Assembly (NCBI GenBank): GCA_034231615.1 | Contig: CM067310.1 | Location: forward strand, 6,326,010 to 6,390,009 | DNA: 64,000 nt | Direction of reading: 5' to 3' | DNA from: Meghimatium bilineatum | Lineage: Eukaryota; Mollusca; Gastropoda; Stylommatophora; Philomycidae | Translations under genes and position numbers: made by a program | Part shown: piece by piece, positions 52,727 to 63,500 of the stretch | Layout: every line of letters starts with the position of its first letter | How positions within the stretch are numbered: the stretch's first letter is position 1 | Notes under the pieces: model-generated | What the model was told of the DNA's origin: nothing | What the model saw: only the letters and a program-made list of their open reading frames with translations | Database searches by the model: none

Positions 52727-53560
52727 ATTTATAATTTCTGTGCTATTAAAATTATATTCAATAGTCTGATAATTTATTTTCATTTTAATTATGCTAATTT
52801 GCTGCCATTTTTAATATTAATTAGTTCTGCGCACACTTAAAAATTATAGAAATAGGATCAACAGTTGCGTCTTGCCTTTTCCAACACAAATATATATATT
52901 TTCTGTTTTATTTAATTATATTCAATAGTTTCATAATTTATTTTCATTTTAATTATGCTAATTTGCTGCTTTTTTAATATTAATTAGTTCTGCGCACACC
53001 TAAAAATTATAGAAATAGGATCAACAGTTGCGTCTTGCCTTTGCCAACACAAATATATATAATTTCTGTGGTATTTAATTATATTCAATAGTTTCTTCTT
53101 CTTCTTCAGCTTTCATTCTCAAACTCCCATTGGATCTCTCTTGTAGCAGGACTATTAGATTTCCAGTAGGATGTAGTCCAGAGAATGGAATGTGTTGTGT
53201 CGCCGTTTTATTTGCGCCAATGATTCAATAGTTTGATAATTTATTTTCATTTTAATTATGCTCATTTTCTGCCATTTTTAATATTATTTAGTTCTGTGCG
53301 CCTAAAAAATATAGAAATAGGATCAACAGTTGCGTCTTGCCTTTGCCAACACAAATATATATAATTTCTGTTGTATTTAAATTATATTCAATAGTTTGAT
53401 AATTTTCATTTAAATTATGCTAATTTGCTGCCATTTTTAATATTACTTAGTTCTGCGCGCACCTAAAGAGTATAGAAATAGGGTCAACAGATGCGTCTTG
53501 CCTTTGCCAACACAAATATATATAATTTCTGTGGTATTTAATTATATTTAAATATTTTAA
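52727..53560. repeat. ~165-bp satellite with one SINE-bearing monomer, left array
   Basis: Monomer landmarks: ATAATTTATTTTCATTTTAA, TTATGCTAATTTGCTGCCAT, TTAGTTCTGCGCACACCTAA, ATAGAAATAGGATCAACAGT, TGCGTCTTGCCTTTGCCAAC, ACAAATATATATAATTTCTG. About four to five monomers. One carries a family A insertion (53095-53222). Confidence 0.95.
53095..53222 (-). mobile_element. SINE-like family A captured in the satellite monomer
   Basis: 128 bp, from TTTCTTCTTCTTCAGCTTTC to TTTATTTGCGCCAATG. ATTCAATAG (perhaps with TTT) flanks both sides at 53083-53091 and 53223-53231. The identical junctions recur in five monomers at 60737-63720. Confidence 0.92.
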
Positions 53561-53639
53561 ATCCTACTATAAGAGAAAGAATAGAAAAAGGAATTGTTGG
53601 TAGTATTATAAAAGGAAAAATTGCATTAGGGATGGGAAA

Positions 53640-54465
53640 TTTTCAAAAAACAGCCTCACAAAATTCAGTAGTGATTTAGCAGATGAATTACATAAACCTA
53701 TTGTTAGCAAATTTAAAAAGAGAAGAGTCTATATTAATAGTATAGATGAAACTTGGGCAGCTGATTTAGTAGATATGTCATCATATTCACAAGAAAATAA
53801 GGGATATACATTCATTCTTGCTGTTATAGATGCATTTAGTAAATATGGATGGATGATCACATTAAAAAATAAAAGTGGTGAAAGTGTTGTTGAAGCATTT
53901 AAACATATATTTAAAGAAGGAAGGAAACCTTTATTTTTATGGGTTGACCGAGGTAAAGAATTTTATAATAAAACTTTTAAAGATCTTTTAAAAATTAAAG
54001 ATATTGAAATGTATTCTACAGAAAATGAAGAAAAAAGTTGTGTTGTTGAAAGATGGAATGGAACTATGAAACAAAAGATGTTTAAATATTTTACTGCTAA
54101 TAATACCACAAAATATTATAATGTTTTAGATGAACTAGTTAATATTTATAATAACACTAAACATTCTTCAATAAAAATGACTCCTGTTGAAGGTAGTAAA
54201 AAAGAAAATGAAAAAATAGTTTATAATAATTTATACGGTGAAGAGGAAGAAAGACTATCTAAACCTGTATTTAAAATTAGAGATAGAATATCAAAAAAGA
54301 AAAAGTTTTTTGAAAAAGGATATACACCTAAATGGACTTCAGAAATATTTGTTATTAGTGAAATATTATACACAAATCCTATTACTTATAAAATACGAGA
54401 TTTAATGGGGGGAAGAAATTATAGGTAGTTTTTATAAGCAAGAATTTCAGAAGACAAGGTTTTAA
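53640..54465 (+). pseudogene. Polinton/Maverick-type integrase, frameshifted near its end
   Basis: DLADELHKPIVSKFKKRRVY at 53673 on, then ETWAADLVDM, YTFILAVIDAFSKYGWMITL, FLWVDRGKEFYN, SCVVERWNGTMKQKM, and KPVFKIRDRISKKKKFFEKG with TPKWTSEIF. The Asp of ADLVDM, Asp of WVDRG and Glu of VVERW fit the DDE triad (second and third 34 apart). The frame is open from 53673 to 54428. A six-G run at 54407-54412 shifts the frame just before the end; the GSFY motif of the usual C-terminus appears in the next frame, ending at a TAA at 54463-54465. DNA is strongly AT-rich, unlike most LINE sequence around it. No capsid, ATPase, protease or PolB gene of a full Polinton is seen, so this is an isolated piece. 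Confidence 0.85.
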
Positions 54466-54555
54466 TATTAGTATTTTAAAAAGATAATTATTCTGTATTA
54501 CTCTTTTAATGATAAATTTATTTATTTATTTAAAAAAAAAATTATTATTGTAATA

Positions 54556-55562
54556 TTGACAGCAAGGATTTAAGAATAATCAAGAACATGTACTGGCAAC
54601 AAACAGCAGCAATAAGAGTAGGAAAGCAATTTGGCCCTTTTCAACAAATAAAACAAGGAATCAGACAGGGATGCGTGCTTTCACCAGACCTGTTCTCTCT
54701 ATACAGTGAAAACATATTGCGCGCAATAGTAGATATCCCAGGAATATCAGTGGGAGGACATAACATAAATAATTTGAGATATGCGGATGACACTGTTCTG
54801 ATTGCAAAAAGTGAGGAAGACCTTCAAAAATTAATTAAAGTAGTAGTCACAGAAAGCAAAGAGAAAGGCCTCTTCCTAAATATCAAGAAAACAGAAGTAA
54901 TGGTTATTTGAAAGAAAGAAAATAACACACCTTGCAAGATCATAGTGAATGATATAGCATTAAAACAGGTCCACCAATTCAAATATCTAGGTACAATTAT
55001 AACAGCAGATGGAAGAAGTTCAACAGAAATAAGATGCAGAATAGGACAGGCAAAAACAACATTCAGAAAAATGAAAAATATACTGTGTAATATGACCTTG
55101 TCATTAGAGGTGAGAAAGAGAGTTCTGCAGTGCTATATAACCCCTATACTAACATATGGGTGCGAGTCTTGGACAATAAACAAACTGGAAAGTGGGAGAT
55201 TGGAGGCAACGGAGATGTGGTTCTACAGAAGAATGCTGAGAATACCATGGACTGCCAGAAAAACTAATGTAGAGGTGTTAAAAGAGTTAAATGCGAAAGG
55301 ACCTTAATCAACAATATAAGAAAAAGGCAATCTTCTTTTTTTGGCCACTTCATGAGACAGGCAGGTTTAGAGAACATAATCACAACAGGCAAGATTGAAG
55401 GCACCAGAGACAGAGGGCGACAACGTGAGAAAATATTAGACAGTTTGACAACCTGGCACGGCAAAGAAACAACAACGACTTTGATACATAATACTGTGGA
55501 CAGAGAGCTGTGGAGAGCCATGACCGCCTACGCCACCCGGCATGGCACCTGATGATGATGAA
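54556..55562 (+). pseudogene. RTE-type LINE, subfamily b, longest copy (RT palm to tail)
   Basis: DSKDLRIIKNMYWQQTAAIR, FQQIKQGIRQGCVLSPDLFS, ISVGGHNINNLRYADDTVLI, NIKKTEVMVI; TGA at about 54909; then QVHQFKYLGTIITADGRSST, YGCESWTINKLESGRLEATE, WFYRRMLRIPWTARKTN; a one-base loss near 55297 (AAAGGACC versus AAACGGACC in the 21-kb copy); finally SFFGHFMRQAGLENIITTGK, RDRGRQREKILDSL, YATRHGT, stop and (GAT)n. YADD is the RT catalytic motif. A short AATATT repeat at both ends may be the TSD. Endonuclease missing: 5'-truncated and inactivated. Confidence 0.87.
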
Positions 55563-55880
55563 TATTACGCAAACTGTTTATATTTATTTTTCCCTTTTTT
55601 TGTAATTTAAAAAAAATTACACATAAATGTTTATACTATTTATCCCTAATTTTTATTTTCGAAATTATTAAAAAATTATTTTAAAATATTTCAAAATTAT
55701 ACAAATATGTTAATACTATTTATCCCTATTTTTAATTAAAGAAAAAAATTATTATTTTAATATTACACATAAATGTTTATACTATTTATCCCTAATTTTT
55801 ATTTTCAAAAATATTAAAAAAATTATTATTGGTAGGTACCCTATTTTAAAATATTAATTTTTTTCGGAAAAAAAGTTATA
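55563..55880. repeat. AT-rich repeats, three ~110-bp units
   Basis: ATGTTTATACTATTTATCCC recurs at about 55628, 55710 and 55772, with AATTATTAAAAAATTATT between. Same base composition as the integrase-bearing segment; probably its right flank. Confidence 0.75.
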
Positions 55881-56144
55881 GGCTGGTCTAGTGGGTACAT
55901 TATGTGTCACCTGACACATGAGTTAGGGGAGATAAAGACAGCAAGATAGGGAACTGGTCACCCCACCTAATAGTTACTGCGACTTAGTACATGAAGTTAT
56001 ATTCATCCACAATGGCAGGTTGCTGCCATGTGATCTACCTTTATCTACAACTAATTCTAATCCCTATCCTCACCCCACCCCCCCCTCTACTATAAGTCTG
56101 TGTTTCATAAATTGTGTTCTTATTTTTGTTTATTATTTCTACTG

Positions 56145-57950
56145 GCTTCAAACTACTAAACAATTGCATTCTGCAATGATGTCACAAACTACTAAAAAAT
56201 TGCATTTTGCAATGATGTCACAAACTACTAAACAATTGCATTCTGCAATGATGTCACAAATTACTAAAAATTGCATTCTGCAATGATGTCACAAACTACT
56301 AAACAATTGCATTCTGCAATGATGTCACAAACTACTAAACAATTGCATTCTGCAATGTCACAAACTACTACTAAACAATTGCATTCTGCAATGATGTCAC
56401 AAACTACTAAACAATTGCATTCTGCAATGTCACAAACTACTAAACAATTGCATTCTGCAATGTCACAAACTACTAAACAATTGCATTCTGCAATGATGTC
56501 ACAAACTACTAAACAATTGCATTCTGAAATGTCACAAACTACTAAACAATTGCATTCTACAATGATGTCACAAACTACTAAACAATTGCATTCTGCAATG
56601 TCACAAACTACTAAACAATTGCATTCTGAAATGTCACAAACTACTAAACAATTGCATTCTGCAATGATGTCACAAACTACTAAACAATTGCATTCTGCAA
56701 TGATGTCACAAACTACTAAACAATTGCATTCTGCAATGATGTCACAAACTACTAAACAATTGCATTCTGCAATGTCACAAACTACTACTAAACAATTGCA
56801 TTCTGCAATGATGTCACAAACTACTAAACAATTGCATTCTGCAATGTCACAAACTACTAAACAATTGCATTCTGCAATGTCACAAACTACTAAACAATTG
56901 CATTCTGCAATGTCACAAACTACTAAACAATTGCATTCTGCAATGTCACAAACTACTAAACAATTGCATTCTGCAATGATGTCACAAACTACTAAACAAT
57001 TGCATTCTGAAATGTCACAAACTACTAAACAATTGCATTCTGCAATGATGTCACAAACTACTAAACAATTGCATTCTGCAATGATGTCACAAACTACTAA
57101 AAAATTGCATTCTGCAATGATGTCACAAACTACTAAACAATTGCATTCTGCAATGATGTCACAAACTACTAAACAATTGCATTCTGCAATGTCACAAACT
57201 ACTACTAAACAATTGCATTCTGCAATGATGTCACAAACTACTAAACAATTGCATTCTGCAATGTCACAAACTACTAAACAATTGCATTCTGCAATGTCAC
57301 AAACTACTAAACAATTGCATTCTGCAATGATGTCACAAACTACTAAACAATTGCATTCTGAAATGTCACAAACTACTAAACAATTGCATTCTACAATGAT
57401 GTCACAAACTACTAAACAATTGCATTCTGCAATGTCACAAACTACTAAACAATTGCATTCTGAAATGTCACAAACTACTAAACAATTGCATTCTGCAATG
57501 ATGTCACAAACTACTAAACAATTGCATTCTGCAATGATGTCACAAACTACTAAACAATTGCATTCTGCAATGATGTCACAAACTACTAAACAATTGCATT
57601 CTGCAATGTCACAAACTACTAAACAATTGCATTCTGAAATGTCAAAAACTACTAAACAATTGCATTCTGCAATGATGTCACAAACTACTAAACAATTGCA
57701 TTCTGCAATGATGTCACAAACTACTAAACAATTGCATTCTGCAATGATGTCACAAACTACTAAACAATTGCATTCTGCAATGTCACAAACTACTACTAAA
57801 CAATTGCATTCTGCAATGATGTCACAAACTACTAAACAATTGCATTCTGCAATGTCACAAACTATTAAACAATTGCATTCTGCAATGTCACAAACTACTA
57901 AACAATTGCATTCTGCAATGATGTCACAAACTATTAAAAAATTATAATCA
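56145..57950. repeat. 33/36-bp minisatellite, about 52 units
   Basis: Unit CAAACTACTAAACAATTGCA + TTCTGCAATG(ATG)TCA, length 36 with the extra ATG or 33 without; a TACTACTA variant occurs at about 56366, 56784, 57198 and 57792. Both lengths are multiples of 3, so 558 codons (plus) and 581 codons (minus) stay open by arithmetic; the peptides are pure repeats and no gene is claimed. An 834-bp higher-order duplication is visible from variant units. Confidence 0.97.
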
Positions 57951-58324
57951 GACAATTCTTTAAAATCTATGAGCGCTGTAAACATTTGGTATGCATACAT
58001 TCCAGACATGATACATCACTTCTTCTGCATTCACTCTCAAACTTCTGTAAACTAGCAGGATGTATGCTGGAGAACAGAATCTGTCAAATCAAGGTTTACA
58101 GCCTGTCTGAGATATCTGCTCCTTTCAGCACAACATATCCAATTTAGTATGGCTTTGTGGGTCACATGGGTCCATTCATTATCCGTGGTTTGAAATAAAA
58201 ATGACTCCCATGGTTAAACCAGACATCAGGAAGTTGGGTTCCAGGGACCAAACTCTGGGAAGGTTGAGGAAAGGTGCCATATTTATTTAGCAAGTGTGGT
58301 CGACGACCCTGTTCAGGCAGTTTC

Positions 58325-58480
58325 TGATCTTTTTCTTCACTGTTCATTCTCAAACTCCAGCTGGTTCTCTCTTGTAGCAGGACAATGGTCGTACTAGATT
58401 TCCAGCACAATTTAGTCCAGAGAATGGAAATGCGTCGTGTCGCAGTTTTATTTGTACTAATAATCTGACACATCCATCTT
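58325..58480 (-). repeat. SINE-like family A (duplication copy 2)
   Basis: TTCTTCACTGTTCATTCTCA ... CTCTCTTGTAGCAGGACAAT ... GTGTCGCAGTTTTATTTGTA. Partner of 50018-50172. Confidence 0.75.
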
Positions 58481-58764
58481 TGATGGGGGTTTCTGGTCAA
58501 CCACTGACTAGACAGCTGAGCAGTTATGGGACATGAGACACTGGTTCATAACTCATATTACCGTTACTTTTTACAGTTGATCCCAAATGGTCATTTTCGA
58601 CTATGACAGACGAAAATGACAGGATGATCCTGCAGTCTTCAGATTACATCCTGCTAATCTGCAGGAGTTTAAGAACGAATATAGAAGATGAGTGCACAAA
58701 GAGCACTATAAAATGCTCCAATCGAATGGATTCATCTAACTCTGTGGTCTTATGTCGTCTGTAT

Positions 58765-58960
58765 CAAAATGTGAGAAAAAAACATCTGCCAACTTGGTCA
58801 GATGGTCTGCCAAAATTAATTAACAGATTTCTGTAGATATCTGTCTCTATAGGCCAGCGTTCCTCCTTTAATTGATTTAGTGAAATGCAGTCTTGCAGGA
58901 TATGTTCCGCTGTCTACCCACATGGACACAGAGGTCATGTTACCAGTCTTTGATGAATAT
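58765..58960 (-). pseudogene. LINE Cys/His tail fragment (duplication copy 2)
   Basis: Partner of 50430-50625: CPCG-stop-TAEHILQDCISLNQ, LKEERWPIETDIYRNLLINF, in minus orientation. Confidence 0.65.
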
Positions 58961-59329
58961 ATAGTATAAGAAATATAACAAAATAGAGGATAACAAACAC
59001 ACTGATATTGTTACTACCTTGAATTTGAGCTTCTACGACCTCCAACAAACTCCTCTTTGTACTTTTTACTTGCAGACTTGTGTCTGTGGACTGATGATTC
59101 ATTCAATGCAGACATTTAACATTTACTTCAATAATACAAAAATGGGCATATAAAACATCATACATTTCAAAACATGCAGACAATCTTAAGCATCAGGTCC
59201 TTAGCTATTGAGATTAGAGTTCCAGTATTATTTAAAACAAATATTGACAGACCGGCGTTAATCTATAGTAATAAATGAATAGGCAAAAAGGACTCTGGCA
59301 AAGGACCTTCTTCACCCGTAGTGCCTGGT

Positions 59330-59575
59330 CTGAAAGGGGAGAAAATAATAGTGAAACTATCACATGAAATGCATGTCGTAAGAGTTTTTGGGGATGGAGT
59401 TGTCTGCCACATCCCTTAGAGGGTCAAGTGATGCAGAAGCCATGCTAAAGTCAAATGTGTCAGGTCAAATGGCCAAGATATCACAGCCAAACTGCAAGCT
59501 ATGACACAGTGTATTTAATTCTCCAGACTACATCCTGTTAATATAAAGGAGTTTTGAGAAAAACGCAAAAGAAAA
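59330..59575 (+). repeat. SINE-like family B, diverged (duplication copy 2)
   Basis: Partner of 50975-51232. Confidence 0.7.
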
Positions 59576-59899
59576 GGGCCTCCTTAATATGACACTGGAG
59601 AAACTATGATGGTTGCACAGAATTGAGAGTAACACTGTTTGATGATGTTCTGCTAAAGAAATGTCACATAAATGAAGTTATTGGTTAACCCAAGTCAATG
59701 AACTTTCAGCAAACCCACAATTCTTCATCTCCTTCAGAAGATATCAAAAGATATACATGCCAATAGTCCCTATGGCTAGCTAGCTGGATAAACCCTCTTA
59801 ATTCTACTCGACATGTTCTCAGCTATATTTATACCATAAATAATATGATATTGCCTTGGATGCAACATGGATACCTCATCTATCCCAGTGTTCACTCCA

Positions 59900-60126
59900 G
59901 CAAGTGACCACAAACTTCAGTACACCACCAGTGTCTATCTTAAATTCACAGATGCAAGTCTGCCTATTCTCTTATTACTACGAATGTCAGAACGTCCAGG
60001 GAAATGGATCCAAGTGATACCCAGAAGTTTATGAATAGTTATAGTTTTGACAATGGATGTTCTGAATATTTCGTTCATTCGCATATTGTCAAAAGGAGCA
60101 GCTATCACAGACAAGTTGTAAACCAT
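59900..60126 (-). pseudogene. RNase H remnant of a LINE (duplication copy 2)
   Basis: Minus strand: VIAAPFDNMRMNEIFRTSIV, TIHKLLGITWIHFPGRSDIR, SNKRIGRLAS. This is the final RNase H motif in decayed form (WI.FPGRS..R.N.R...LA). Confidence 0.6.
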
Positions 60127-60288
60127 AAAGCATTAAAGACTTATAGTATTGACTTCAACCTCCATCACCATACTGGAAGCAATTATTCTGTATTTCCCAT
60201 TGTGCTCTGTGAGAACTCTCAATATCAATAGTTATAATAAACCCAAAGCCAGATTTTTCTCATATTTTCAGATAAATAAAAAATCATA

Positions 60289-60523
60289 GAACTTACCAGT
60301 TCAACAAATAACATCTCAGTAAACAACCAAATACTAGAAAAAGTCTCCAACTTTAATTACTTGGGTAGCCGAATGTTTGTTGATGGAATCTCAGTGAAAG
60401 AAATAAATACACGTATAGCAGTTGCAGCTAGCACATTTACCAACCTTACTAATATTAAAATCAAAAGATCTAGGAAGAAACACCAAGCTATTCAACTCCT
60501 GATCACATCTTTTGGGTTTTAGC
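60289..60523 (+). pseudogene. RTE-like RT tail fragment (duplication copy 2)
   Basis: Near-identical partner of 52480-52720; here the initiating ATG of the other copy is ATA. Confidence 0.65.
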
Positions 60524-60539
60524 AAATTAGCATTTATAA

Positions 60540-63500
60540 TTTCTGTGCTATTTAAATTATATTCAATAGTTTGATAATTTATTTTCATTTTAATTATGCT
60601 AATTTGCTGCCATTTTTAATATTAATTAGTTCTGCGCACACTTAAAAATTATAGAAATAGGATCAACAGTTGCGTCTTGCCTTTTCCAACACAAATATAT
60701 ATATTTTCTGTTTTATTTAATTATATTCAATAGTTTCTTCTTCTTCTTCAGCTTTCATTCTCAAACTCCCATTGGATCTCTCTTGTAGCAGGACTACTAG
60801 ATTTCCAGTAAGATGTAGTCCAGAGAATGGAATGTGTTGTGTCGCCGTTTTATTTGCGCCAATGATTCAATAGTTTGATAATTTATTTTCATTTTAATTA
60901 TGCTCATTTTCTGCCATTTTTAATATTATTTAGTTCTGTGCCCGCCTAAAAATTATAGAAATAGGATCAACAGTTGCGTCTTGCCTTTGCCAACACAAAT
61001 ATATATAATTACTGTTGTATTTAAATTATATTCAATAGTTTGATAATTTTCATTTAAATTATGCTAATTTGCTGCCATTTTTAATGTTACTTAGTTCTGC
61101 GCGCACCTAAAGAGTATAGAAATAGGGTCAACAGATGCGTCTTGCCTTTGCCAACACAAATATATATAATTTCTGTGGTATTTAATTATATTTAATAGTT
61201 TCATAATTTATTTTCATTTTAATTATGCTAATTTGCTGCTGTTTTTAATATTAATTAGTTCTGCTCGCACCTAAAAATTATAGAAATAGGATCAACAGTT
61301 GCGTCTTGCCTTTTCCAACACAAATATATATAATTTCTGTTTTATTGAATTATATTCAATAGTTTCATAATTTATTTTCATTTTAATTATGCTAATTTGC
61401 TGCCATTTTTAATATTAATTAGTTCTGCGCACACCTAAAAATTATAGAAATAGGATCAACAGTTGCGTCTTGCTTTTGCCAACACAAATATATATAATTT
61501 CTGTTGTATTTAATTATATTCAATAGTTTCTTCTTCTTCTTCAGCTTTCATTCTCAAACTCCCATTGGATCTCTCTTGTAGCAGGACTACTAGATTTCCA
61601 GTAGGATGTAGTCCAGAGAATGGAATGTGTTGTGTCGCCGTTTTATTTGCGCCAATGATTCAATAGTTTGATAATTTATTTTCATTTTAATTATGCTCAT
61701 TTTCTGCCATTTTAAATATTATTTAGTTCTGTGCGCGCCTAAAAATTATAGAAATAGGATCAACAGTTGCGTCTTGCCTTTGCCAACACAAATATATATA
61801 ATTTCTGTGGTATTTAATTATATTTAATAGTTTCATAATTTATTTTCATTTTAATTATGCTAATTTGCTGCCGTTTTTAATATTAATTAGTTCTGCTCGC
61901 ACCTAAAAATTATAGAAATAGGATCAACAGTTGCGTCTTGCCTTTTCCAACACAAATATATATAATTTCTGTTTTATTGAATTATATTCAATAGTTTCAT
62001 AATTTATTTTCATTTTAATAATGCTAATTTGCTGCCATTTTTAATATTAATTAGTTCTGCGCACACCTAAAAATTATAGAAATAGGATCAACAGTTGCGT
62101 CTTGCTTTTGCCAACACAAATATATATAATTTCTGTTTTATTTAATTATATTCAATAGTTTCTTCTTCTTCTTCAGCTTTCATTCTCAAACTCCCATTGG
62201 ATCTCTCTTGTAGCAGGACTACTAGATTTCCAGTAGGATGTAGTCCAGAGAATGGAATGCGTTGTGTTGCCGTTTTATTTGCGCCAATGATTCAATAGTT
62301 TGATAATTTATTTTCATTTTAATTATGCTCATTTTCTGCCATTTTAAATATTATTTAGTTCTGTGCGCGCCTAAAAATTATAGAAATAGGATCAACAGTT
62401 GCGTCTTGCCTTTGCCAACACAAATATATATAATTTCTGTGGTATTTAATTATATTTAATAGTTTCATAATTTATTTTCATTTTAATTATGCTAATTTGC
62501 TGCCGTTTTTAATATTAATTAGTTCTGCTCGCACCTAAAAATTATAGAAATAGGATCAACAGTTGCGTCTTGCCTTTTCCAACACAAATATATATAATTT
62601 CTGTTTTATTGAATTATATTCAATAGTTTCATAATTTATTTTCATTTTAATAATGCTAATTTGCTGCCATTTTTAATATTAATTAGTTCTGCGCACACCT
62701 AAAAATTATAGAAATAGGATCAACAGTTGTGTCTTGCTTTTGCCAACACAAATATATATAATTTCTGTTTTATTTAATTATATTCAATAGTTTCTTCTTC
62801 TTCTTCAGCTTTCATTCTCATACTCCCATTGGATCTCTCTTGTAGCTGGACTACTAGATCTCCAGTAGGATGTAGTCCAGAGAATGGAATGCGTTGTGTT
62901 GCCGTTTTATTTGCGCCAATGATTCAATAGTTTGATAATTTATTTTCATTTTAATTATGCTCATTTTCTGCCATTTTAAATATTATTTAGTTCTGTGCGC
63001 TCCTAAAAATTATAGAAATAGAATCAACAGTTGCGTCTTGCCTTTGCCAACACAAATATATATAATTACTGTTGTATTTAAATTATATTCAATAGTTTGA
63101 TAATTTTCATTTAAATTATGCTAATTTGCTGCCATTTTTAATGTTACTTAGTTCTGCGCGCACCTAAAGAGTATAGAAATAGGGTCAACAGATGCGTCTT
63201 GCCTTTGCCAACACAAATATATATAATTTCTGTGGTATTTAATTATATTTAATAGTTTCATAATTTATTTTCATTTTAATTATGCTAATTTGCTGCCGTT
63301 TTTAATATTAATTAGTTCTGCTCGCACCTAAAAATTATAGAAATAGGATCAACAGTTGCGTCTTGCCTTTTCCAACACAAATATATATAATTTCTGTTTT
63401 ATTGAATTATATTCAATAGTTTCATAATTTATTTTCATTTTAATAATGCTAATTTGCTGCCATTTTTAATATTAATTAGTTCTGCGCACACCTAAAAATT

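Larger units (their letters stand above)
49365..52930 (+). repeat. Segmental duplication, copy 1
   Basis: Collinear with 55908-60735: SINE body, CAATTGCATTCTGCAATG unit, diverged B and A copies, LINE tail (minus), B copy, AATATGACACTGGAGAAA segment, RNase H remnant, RT remnant, first satellite monomer. Copy 1 alone has family A at 51434-51593, family B at 51748-52031 and a 42-bp triplication. After subtracting these (and the array in copy 2) both copies are about 3.0 kb. Confidence 0.85.
55908..60735 (+). repeat. Segmental duplication, copy 2
   Basis: Collinear with 49365-52930. It lacks the two SINE insertions and the triplication of copy 1, but the CAATTGCATTCTGCAATG minisatellite is expanded to about 1.8 kb. 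Starts within the SINE body and ends in the satellite, so both boundaries lie in repeats. Confidence 0.85.

Noticed and set aside
53775..54428. Retroviral or Gypsy LTR element
   Set aside because: The integrase motifs fit Polintons better, and no LTRs, protease or RT adjoin it; the neighbouring RT belongs to a separate RTE LINE.
56264..58009. 581-codon (minus) and 558-codon (plus) open frames
   Set aside because: They come from a 33/36-bp array whose unit lengths are divisible by three; the peptides are pure repeats on both strands and the collinear duplication copy has only about one unit.
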